Shown here: positions 57,630 to 64,000 of the stretch, one piece after another | Layout of the letters: each line of letters begins with the position of its first letter | Numbering within the stretch: the first letter of the stretch is position 1 | Assembly: GCA_009360345.1 (NCBI GenBank) | Contig: SPDP01000001.1 | Coordinates: 1,922,001 to 1,986,000, forward strand | Length of the DNA stretch: 64,000 nucleotides | Direction of reading: 5' to 3' | Source: Alcaligenaceae bacterium SAGV5 | Lineage (GTDB): Bacteria > Pseudomonadota > Gammaproteobacteria > Burkholderiales > Burkholderiaceae_B | The notes under the pieces: generated by a model | Seen by the model: the letters and a program-made list of their open reading frames with translations, nothing else | What the model was told of the DNA's origin: nothing | Databases searched by the model: none | Program-made: the position numbers and the translations under genes

Positions 57630-58978
57630 GATCGCTGCGCTCGCGCCTGCTGACGGGCATCGTCGCGACCATGCTGCTGACCTGGGCCGGGTTGTTCCTG
57701 TGGTATCGGGCCGAAGTCACGCGCGAGTGGAGCGGGGAGTGGGATGCCACCCTGCGCGAGGTGGCGCACTTGACCCTGCTGTCACTGCCTGTCGGACTCG
57801 AGAACAGCATCGCGGACGGCGGGTTTTCGCTGCCGGGCGAGCAGCGGCTGGATACGTCCCAGCTCCAGATGACCTTCCAGGTCTGGAACCTGGCGACCCG
57901 CCGCAGCGTGCTGCATTCCCCGACCGCGCCCGGCCAGCCCATCGTGCCGGACATGCGCGAAGGCTATGCCACCATCATGGTGGGCGGCGAGCCCTGGCGC
58001 GTCTATGCCGTTTCGGATGCCAGCGGACGGATACAGGTGCAGGTGGGCAAGCCGCAATCCTTGCTGCGCAAGGAACTGCAAGACCGACTTACCCGCGGGC
58101 TGCTGTTCGTGGGCTTCCTGGCCTGCGTGCTGGCCTGCGTCGTCGGCTGCGTGGTCCAGTGGTCGGTCTTTCCCGTCACGCGGCTGTCGCGCCGTATCCT
58201 GCAGAGGCGCCCTACCGATCTGCAGCCGCTGCCGGCCAGGGAACTGCCGGTGGAGCTGCGTCCGCTGGTGGAGTCGTTCAACGGCCTGCTCGGACGGTTG
58301 GACGAGGCCATGCAGAACGAGCGGCGCTTCCTGGTCGATGCCGCGCACGAGTTGCGCACGCCGCTCGCGGTCCTGACGGTGCAGACCGAGAATGCCCTGC
58401 GGTGCCAGGACCCCGTGCAACTGCGCGCCGAGCTCGACAAACTGCTGGCGACCACCCAGCGCAGCGCGCGGCTGTCCGAACAACTGCTGGACATGGCGCG
58501 GCTGGATGCCAATGGCTTCGGCGAGGACGACGTCGAATTGCACACGGTCGTGTCGGTGATCGCGCGGGACTTCGAGACCAGCGCCGCCGAGCGCGGCCAG
58601 CGCATCAGCCTGGACGCGGAAGTCTGCCTGGTGCGCGGCCGGGTCGATCCGCTCGGCATCCTGGTGCGCAATCTGGTCGATAACGCGGTGCGCTACGGCG
58701 GCCGCAACGCGCACATCGCCGTGGCCTGCCGTTCCGAGGCGGACAGCGTGCTGCTGACGGTGGCCGACGATGGCCCCGGCGTGCCTGAATCCGAGTACCG
58801 GCGCATCTTCGATCGCTTCTACCGCGTGGCGGGGACCACGGAACGCGGCAGCGGCATCGGCCTGTCGCTGGTGGCGCAGATCGCCGAGTCGCACGCGGCC
58901 TCCATCCAGGTGGGCGCCGGGCTGTACGGACGCGGCCTGCGCGTGCACATACGATTCCCGTCGGCGCCGGCGGCCTGA
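57626..58978 (+). CDS. Sensor histidine kinase (QseC/PmrB-like)
   Basis: A 450-residue kinase partner of the preceding regulator. Two membrane helices (about 10-30 and 155-180) enclose a periplasmic sensor domain; HAMP-like linker; phospho-acceptor His241 in DAAHELRTPL; N box NLVDNAVRYGG; G boxes ADDGPGVP and GSGIGLSLV. The stimulus is unknown. A box for its regulator is present in front of the operon, suggesting autoregulation. Confidence 0.94.
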   Translation: MRSLRSRLLTGIVATMLLTWAGLFLWYRAEVTREWSGEWDATLREVAHLTLLSLPVGLENSIADGGFSLPGEQRLDTSQLQMTFQVWNLATRRSVLHSPTAPGQPIVPDMREGYATIMVGGEPWRVYAVSDASGRIQVQVGKPQSLLRKELQDRLTRGLLFVGFLACVLACVVGCVVQWSVFPVTRLSRRILQRRPTDLQPLPARELPVELRPLVESFNGLLGRLDEAMQNERRFLVDAAHELRTPLAVLTVQTENALRCQDPVQLRAELDKLLATTQRSARLSEQLLDMARLDANGFGEDDVELHTVVSVIARDFETSAAERGQRISLDAEVCLVRGRVDPLGILVRNLVDNAVRYGGRNAHIAVACRSEADSVLLTVADDGPGVPESEYRRIFDRFYRVAGTTERGSGIGLSLVAQIAESHAASIQVGAGLYGRGLRVHIRFPSAPAA

Positions 58979-58991
58979 GCGGCCGCCTCGT

Positions 58992-59909
58992 TCATGTCCG
59001 GGGCGCGGCGCGCCGGGTTTCGTCCGCCTGGGCCTCGGCCAGTATCCAGTCGCGGAACGTGCACAGGTGCGTGTCGTATTGCAGCCGTTCGGGATAGATC
59101 AGGTAGAAGGCGTTGTCGATGGGGACGCGCAGGCCGAAGGGCGCGACCAGTCGGCCGGCCGCCAGGTCTTCGGCCACCAGCGCATGCTGCCCCATGGCCA
59201 CGCCCAGCCCTTCCAGCGCGGCCTGGTAGGCCAGGCTGACACTTTCGAAGGTCAGCCCCCGGTCCGGGTCGATGTCGCTCGCGCCCGCGGCCTTCAGCCA
59301 GGTTGGCCAATAATCCGGCCGCGCCACCGATTGCAGCAGCGTGTGCTGGGCCAGGTCGCGCGGGTGGGCGAGCGGGGCGCGGCCTTCCAGCAGCCTGGGG
59401 CTGCAGACCGGCAGCAGGTCGATGCCGACCAGGAAACGGGAGATCACGCCGGGCCAGTCGCCGCGGCCCATGCGGATGGCGACGTCGGCGTCGTGTTCGG
59501 TGAAATCCACCGGCTTGAGCGAGGTGGTGAAGATGGCGTCGCGGCCCGGATGGGCGCCGTGGAACGCCGGCAGGCGCGGCACCAGCCAGCGCATCGCGAA
59601 GGTCATCGGGCACCAGATGTGGAGCGGCTTGTCGCGCACCCCCTGCATGGCGCGCTGGGTGGCCTCGCCGATGCTGTCGAACACGTCGTTCAGGTCGTCC
59701 AGGTAGCGCCGGCCCACGGCGGTCAGGCGCACTTCGCGGTTGACCCGCTCGAACAGCCGGGCCCCCAGGAATTCTTCAAGCACCATGACCTGCCGGCTGA
59801 CGGCGCCGGGCGTGACGTGCAGTTCGCGCGCGGCGCGCGTGAAGCTCAGGTGGCGCGCCGCGACCTCGAAGGTGCGCAGCGGATTGAGCGGGGGCAGGCG
59901 AGTGGCCAT
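58992..59909 (-). CDS. LysR-family regulator (GcvA-like)
   Basis: A 305-residue regulator. PLNPLRTFEVAARHLSFTRA starts the helix-turn-helix as in GcvA-type proteins, and the effector domain starts near 90. It is divergent from the RraA-family aldolase gene, 142 bases apart, and probably regulates it. The intergenic stretch holds an AT-rich segment 59924-59985. Confidence 0.9.
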   Translation of the reverse strand: MATRLPPLNPLRTFEVAARHLSFTRAARELHVTPGAVSRQVMVLEEFLGARLFERVNREVRLTAVGRRYLDDLNDVFDSIGEATQRAMQGVRDKPLHIWCPMTFAMRWLVPRLPAFHGAHPGRDAIFTTSLKPVDFTEHDADVAIRMGRGDWPGVISRFLVGIDLLPVCSPRLLEGRAPLAHPRDLAQHTLLQSVARPDYWPTWLKAAGASDIDPDRGLTFESVSLAYQAALEGLGVAMGQHALVAEDLAAGRLVAPFGLRVPIDNAFYLIYPERLQYDTHLCTFRDWILAEAQADETRRAAPRT

Positions 59910-60051
59910 TTTCGTGAGTAAAAGTCAATGATATTGACTATAAATCGATTGATGCTTAATGGGAAATCGATGAGAATTTTTCACATATGAAGACCGCCGC
60001 CGCGGATAGGCCGCAGGCGGCGGCACGCCTCATTCTTCACGGAGACCACAC

Positions 60052-60774
60052 ATGACCAAGACGCTGCTGGGCAAGATCGCCCCCGAACGGGTGAAGAGCC
60101 TCGACATCGAACGCCCGCCCCAGGATTTGATCGAGGGATTCAAGGCCCTGGGCGACGCCTCCGGCATCGTGTCGGACGTCATGGACCACCTGGGCATCGC
60201 CGGGACGCTGCCCGGCTCACTGCTTCGGCCCACCATTCCGGGCGCCACCATCGTCGGCCCGGCCATGACCCTGCGCAATACGGTCATGACCGGCCACCCC
60301 GTCGACAACGCGCGCGCCCATCGCAATGGCATGGCCGAGATCGAAGCCCACAACATCGCGGAACAAGGCGACGTGCTGGTGATCGAGGGCGTGCCGGGGC
60401 TGTCGAACATGGGCGGCATCTCGGCCCAGGTGGCCAAGCGCCAGGGCGAGATCGGCGCCATCGTGTCGGGCGGGGTGCGCGACGTGGCGCACTCGCGCCG
60501 CGTCGGCTTCCCGGTCTGGGCCACGGAGGTCTCGCCCATCACCGGCAAGTGGCGCATCGAGACGATCGAGATCAACGGCCCGGTCCAGATCGAAGGCATA
60601 CGCGTCAATCCGGGCGACCTCGTGGTGGCCGACGATACCGGCGTCTGCTTCATCCCCCGGGACCGTGCCCGCGAAGTGCTGGAGCTGTCGCGCAAGCGCG
60701 CCGCCGCGGAGGATGCGCGCTGCGATGCCATCGACCGCGGTATCGCGATCCGCGACCTGCCGTCGGCCAGCTGA
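60052..60774 (+). CDS. RraA-family aldolase (HMG/CHA aldolase-like)
   Basis: A 240-residue protein. GGVRDVAHSRRVGFPVWA near residue 143 contains the metal-binding GGxRD motif of class II pyruvate aldolases that split 4-hydroxy-4-methyl-2-oxoglutarate or 4-carboxy-4-hydroxy-2-oxoadipate; RraA itself (an RNase E inhibitor) lacks the catalytic role. Its size and its neighbouring transport receptor favour a metabolic aldolase. CGGAG precedes the ATG. Confidence 0.85.
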   Translation: MTKTLLGKIAPERVKSLDIERPPQDLIEGFKALGDASGIVSDVMDHLGIAGTLPGSLLRPTIPGATIVGPAMTLRNTVMTGHPVDNARAHRNGMAEIEAHNIAEQGDVLVIEGVPGLSNMGGISAQVAKRQGEIGAIVSGGVRDVAHSRRVGFPVWATEVSPITGKWRIETIEINGPVQIEGIRVNPGDLVVADDTGVCFIPRDRAREVLELSRKRAAAEDARCDAIDRGIAIRDLPSAS

Positions 60775-60849
60775 GCCGCGCCGCCGGCGGTATCGCGCCG
60801 GCGACCCCGCCGCCCCGGCCACGGCCGGGCGGCCATCACGGAGACCAAC

Positions 60850-61839
60850 GTGCAAAGACATTCCTTCCCGCGCGGGGGGCTGGCGCTCGCCTGCGCCGCC
60901 GTCGCCACCCTGTCCGGCGCTGGCGCCTGGGCCGCGCAGGACTATCCCGCCCAGCCCATCCGGCTGATCGTGCCCTTCGCGCCCGGCGGCGGCACCGACA
61001 TGATCGCGCGCGTCGTCGGCAAGAAGCTGGGCGAGCGGCTCGGACAGCCCGTCATCGTGGACAACCGCCCCGGCGCCAGCGGCATCATCGGTGCCGAGAC
61101 GGTGGCCCGCTCCGCCCCGGACGGCTACACGCTGCTGATGGCCACCACCGCCATCAGCTCGAACGGCAGCCTGTACAACACGATTTCGTATGACCTGAAG
61201 AAAGACTTCGCGCCGGTTTCGCAACTGGCCAACGCGCCCGCCGTGCTGGTGGTGAATCCCGGCCTGCCGGTGGCCTCGTTGCAGGAACTGATCCGATATG
61301 CGCGCGAGCGGCCGGGCCAGGTCAACTATGCTTCCTACGGGGTGGGCACGGCGCCTCATCTGGTGGCCGAACTGTTCCAGCAGAGCAGCGGCACCCAGCT
61401 TTATCACGTGCCTTACAAGGGCGGCGGTCCCGCCGTGCTGGCGACGTTGTCGGGCGAGACCCGGCTGCTGTTCCCCAGCCTGGTGCCGGTGATGAACCAC
61501 ATCCGCAACGGCAAGCTGCGGGCGCTGGCCGTGGCCTCGGACAAGCGCTCCCCCAGCCTGCCCGAGGTGCCCACCTTCCGCGAAGCGGGCATGGAGTTCG
61601 AGACCGGGACCTGGTTCGGCATCGTGGCGCGTGGCGGTACGCCGGCTCCCATCGTGGCGCGGCTGCACAAGGAGATCGTCGCGCTGCTGGGCGACGCGGA
61701 CGTGCGCAAATCGATCTCGGACGAAGGCGCCGAGGTCGTGCCCAGCCCCACGCCCGCGGCGTTCGGCAAGCTGATCCAGGCCGAGGCCGAGCGCTGGGCC
61801 AAGGTGGTCCGCACCGCCGACATCAAGATCGAGAAGTGA
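60850..61839 (+). CDS. Bug-family substrate-binding protein (tripartite tricarboxylate transporter type)
   Basis: A 329-residue periplasmic receptor. Signal peptide 1-29 ending GAGAWAA, then the family hallmark YPAQPIRLIVPFAPGGGTD and VIVDNRPGAS. Bug proteins bind carboxylates such as citrate, malate or aromatic acids; many act as orphans. GTG start with GGAGA five bases before. Probably co-transcribed with the aldolase 75 bases upstream, suggesting its ligand is a keto acid or precursor. Confidence 0.92.
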   Translation: MQRHSFPRGGLALACAAVATLSGAGAWAAQDYPAQPIRLIVPFAPGGGTDMIARVVGKKLGERLGQPVIVDNRPGASGIIGAETVARSAPDGYTLLMATTAISSNGSLYNTISYDLKKDFAPVSQLANAPAVLVVNPGLPVASLQELIRYARERPGQVNYASYGVGTAPHLVAELFQQSSGTQLYHVPYKGGGPAVLATLSGETRLLFPSLVPVMNHIRNGKLRALAVASDKRSPSLPEVPTFREAGMEFETGTWFGIVARGGTPAPIVARLHKEIVALLGDADVRKSISDEGAEVVPSPTPAAFGKLIQAEAERWAKVVRTADIKIEK

Positions 61840-62314
61840 CGAGGGGGCCGCGTCCGCTGGTGGCGGGCGGGGCGGCGCCTGGGGCCCGTTCCCGGCACCC
61901 CGGACAAGACCTGCACCGCTGGTCGCGCAGATCCGCGGGCTTCAGTGCAGTCGGTCTTCTCTTCTTGAATGGGATAAAGAACTCTCGCCGTCCTTGAATC
62001 TGCGATCGTCACTCATCACCGTCGGTAGTCCTTGACCGGTGGGGTGGGGCGGCCCGCGGTGGGGCGCATTCGGAGCCGCCGGAGTTGGCGCGGTTGGCGG
62101 GGAAGCAAGGGCGTGCATGTGTGAGCGCGGCAGTAGGAATAGCCCGGGGGGCTATTCCCGCGCGAGTTCACGCCCGCCCCGGCAACCGTGCCAACTCCGG
62201 GTAGTCCCGCGTAGCGGGACCGGCTTCGCTGCGCCCCAACGCGAGCCGCCCCACCCCACCGATCAAGGACGGTTCAAGAACCTGATCCCTGCCATTCACG
62301 ACCGTCGATGCGGC
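61840..62314 (+). other. 475-base gene-free region between Bug receptor and SDR
   Basis: No protein is supported. It is filled by hairpins: the 239-bp nested palindrome at 62030-62268 and GC-rich stretches before it. The two flanking genes converge here, so termination is one possible function. Confidence 0.5.
62030..62268. repeat. Nested palindromic element (239 bp)
   Basis: Outer arms of 38 bases (62030-62067 and 62231-62268) are inverse copies with three mismatches. Inside, GGAGTTGGCGCGGTTGG... (62081-62102) pairs with 62177-62198 (two mismatches). The apex GGAATAGCCC (62136-62145) pairs with GGGCTATTCC (62149-62158). A side hairpin GTCCCGC-GTA-GCGGGAC lies at 62204-62220. It could be a bidirectional terminator, a folded RNA, or a MITE-like mobile palindrome. 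No open frame is inside. Confidence 0.8.
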
Positions 62315-63088
62315 CTAAAGCAACGTCTGCCCGCCATCGATCACGATGGTCGAGCCGGTCACGAAGGCCGACGCATCGGAGGCCAGCCAGACCACGATCT
62401 CCTTCAACTCCTCGGGACGCCCGATCCGGCCCAGCGGCACGTTCCTGACGAAGGCGGCGTGCCTGGCCGGATCGCTCATCTCCGCTTCGGTCAGCGGCGT
62501 CAGGAAGCGTCCTGGCGCCAGGGTGTTGACGCGAATGCCTTGCGGCGCCCACTCCATGGCCAGCGCGCGCGAAAAATTGATCATGGCCGCCTTGGCCGCG
62601 CTGTAGGGGGAATTGTTGGGCCGGCCACGCAGCCCGGCGGCCGAGGCGATGTTGATGATGGAGCCGCGGCCTTGCGCGTGCATGGCTCGTCCCGCCGCGC
62701 GGCAGACATAGAAGGTCGAGTCCAGGTTGGCGCCGATCAGGCGCTTCCATTCGTCGTCGGCCAGTTCCAGCACGGGCTTGCGCTGGCTGCCTCCGGCCGA
62801 GTGCACCAGGATGTCGAGCGCGCCGAATTCATCGAGCACGGCCGAGACGGCGCGATCGACCTGGGCGGAATCGGTCGCGTCGGCGGCCAGCGGCAGCGCG
62901 CGGGCGCCGGTCGCGCGGATTTCCTCGCAGGCCGCCTCGACGTCCCGCGCGGTGCGCGCCAGCAGCGCCACATTGGCGCCGGCCTGCGCCAGCCCCATCG
63001 CGATGGCCCGGCCCAGGCCCTTGCCGGCGCCGGTGATGAGCGCGGTTCGGCCGTCCAGCCGCATGGTGTTCCACAGGGATGCGTTCAT
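62315..63088 (-). CDS. Short-chain dehydrogenase/reductase (FabG-like)
   Basis: A 257-residue SDR of classical length. TGAGKGLG near residue 21, the HSAGG segment, catalytic Ser and YSAAK (Ser-Tyr-Lys) near residue 160, and GxIVxDGG ending. Substrate unknown; it is downstream of a Bug-type receptor gene, so it may act on the imported compound. The start at 63088 lies nine bases after the receptor's stop. Confidence 0.9.
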   Translation of the reverse strand: MNASLWNTMRLDGRTALITGAGKGLGRAIAMGLAQAGANVALLARTARDVEAACEEIRATGARALPLAADATDSAQVDRAVSAVLDEFGALDILVHSAGGSQRKPVLELADDEWKRLIGANLDSTFYVCRAAGRAMHAQGRGSIINIASAAGLRGRPNNSPYSAAKAAMINFSRALAMEWAPQGIRVNTLAPGRFLTPLTEAEMSDPARHAAFVRNVPLGRIGRPEELKEIVVWLASDASAFVTGSTIVIDGGQTLL

Positions 63089-63097
63089 GGGCGGGTC

Positions 63098-64000
63098 CTA
63101 GTTGAAGACGATGTGGGCCTGCTTGATGACGTCGGTCCAGCGGGCCAGGTCGCGTTTCAGGAAGTCCGCGGCCTGTTCGGGCGTGCCCCCGATGATCTCG
63201 GCGCCGAGGTCCTTGAGGCGCTGGCGGATGTCCGGCTGCTGGAGCCCGGCGTTGACCGCCTCGTTCAGCTTGTCGATGACCTTGCGAGGCGTGCCGGCCG
63301 GCGCGAACATCATGTACCAGGCGCCGATCTCGTAGCCTTTCAAGCCCGCCTCGTCCACGGTCGGGACCTGGGGCAGCAGGGCCGAGCGCGAGCGGGACGT
63401 GACCGCGAGGGCGCGCAACTGGCCGCCGTTGATCAGGGGCAGCAGCGCGGGCATGTTCTCGAAGGCGAGCTGGACGCGGCCACCCACCAGGTCGACCAGC
63501 GCCGGCGCCGTGCCCTTGTATGGCACGTGCGTCATGTCCACGTGGCCCATCAGCTTGAACAGTTCGCCACCCAGGTGGGACGACGAGCCGTTGCCGACGG
63601 AAGAGAAGGCCAGCTTGCCCGGATTGGCCTTGGCGTAGGCCAGCAGCTCGGGCACGGACTTGACCGGCAGCGAAGGATTGACGACGAGCACGTTGGGGAC
63701 GATGGCCACGAAGGCGATGGGCACGAGATCCTTGATCGGGTCGTAGCGCAGGTCCGGGAACATGCTGGGCGCCGTGGAATACGACGGCATGCTGCCCAGC
63801 GTGATCGTGTAGCCGTCCGGAGGCGACTGGGCGACGTGGGCGGTGCCTATCGTGCCCGAGGCGCCGGGGCGGTTCTCGATCACCACGGGCTGGCCGAAGC
63901 GCTGGGAGATGACCTGGCCCAGCGCGCGGGCCAGGATGTCGTTGGCGCCGCCGGGCGTCCACGCGCTGATCAGGCGGATGGGCTTGGCCGGGTAATCCTG
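63098..64000 (-). CDS. Bug-family substrate-binding protein, 5' end outside window
   Basis: A second receptor of the tripartite tricarboxylate transporter type, truncated by the window end: the frame is open to base 64000. Visible residues begin DYPAKPIRLISAWTPGGAND, the typical N-terminal region after the signal peptide, then VVIENRPGASG and the PLINGGQLRALAV segment. The ligand is unknown. The start must lie just beyond the window, since only the signal peptide is missing. Confidence 0.92.
   Translation of the reverse strand, partial: QDYPAKPIRLISAWTPGGANDILARALGQVISQRFGQPVVIENRPGASGTIGTAHVAQSPPDGYTITLGSMPSYSTAPSMFPDLRYDPIKDLVPIAFVAIVPNVLVVNPSLPVKSVPELLAYAKANPGKLAFSSVGNGSSSHLGGELFKLMGHVDMTHVPYKGTAPALVDLVGGRVQLAFENMPALLPLINGGQLRALAVTSRSRSALLPQVPTVDEAGLKGYEIGAWYMMFAPAGTPRKVIDKLNEAVNAGLQQPDIRQRLKDLGAEIIGGTPEQAADFLKRDLARWTDVIKQAHIVFN

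Overview
The window looks like the chromosome of a high-GC betaproteobacterium of the order Burkholderiales, most likely the Bordetella/Achromobacter group (Alcaligenaceae). This rests on two Bug-type tripartite tricarboxylate receptor proteins, the orders orn - M48 protease - carbinolamine dehydratase - rsgA and ribB - ribH - nusB - thiL - pgpA - pncC, and the general style of the proteins. The genus is an inference. No phage, insertion sequence, tRNA or CRISPR array was found. Many genes overlap by the start/stop ATGA pattern, so most strings read as operons.

Bases 1-3430 hold a truncated GGDEF cyclase, a MASE1 sensor without an output domain, and an HdeD-like membrane protein carrying a permuted papain-like domain. 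Bases 3479-5754 are groES-groEL with a textbook sigma-70 promoter overlapping a perfect CIRCE operator and a strong terminator. A MarR-GNAT fusion follows, with a striking double-palindrome operator. Bases 7209-16874 form a cellulose synthase operon (bcsD, a proline-rich accessory gene, bcsA with PilZ, bcsB, bcsZ, bcsC); its BcsC ends before the outer-membrane barrel. The 4.5S SRP RNA gene, trxA, rho and rpmE2 come next.

Bases 20044-27445 carry an ArnT-like membrane glycosyltransferase with a MATE transporter, orn, an M48 protease, a carbinolamine dehydratase, rsgA and a degenerate EAL protein. From 27449 to 35520 there is a histidine-rich ZnuD-like TonB receptor divergent from a LuxR-type regulator across a 32-bp palindrome, a lipoprotein, a dihaem cytochrome c, and a sulfur module (TsuA-like transporter, rhodanese, 55-residue membrane protein).

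Bases 35729-42256 encode part of the 2-aminomuconate (3-hydroxyanthranilate) meta-cleavage route: oxalocrotonate decarboxylase, oxopentenoate hydratase, MarR regulator, semialdehyde dehydrogenase, LysR regulator, 3-hydroxyanthranilate dioxygenase and a metallo-beta-lactamase-fold hydrolase whose 3' end looks broken against an efflux operon. That operon (TolC, HlyD, two ABC-2 permeases) has no ATPase gene in it. Bases 46979-50558 hold an aldehyde dehydrogenase, an SDR and an XdhC-like protein. TrhO and the riboflavin/nusB/thiL/pgpA/pncC string follow, then MipA divergent from a QseBC/PmrAB-like two-component system with a PmrA-type box between them. The last 5 kb hold a LysR regulator, an RraA-family aldolase, two Bug receptors and an SDR, with a 239-bp nested palindromic element at 62030-62268.

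Besides the genes, the window contains a dispersed hairpin repeat at four intergenic sites (about 16911, 19195, 53747 and 55403) whose stems show compensatory changes.
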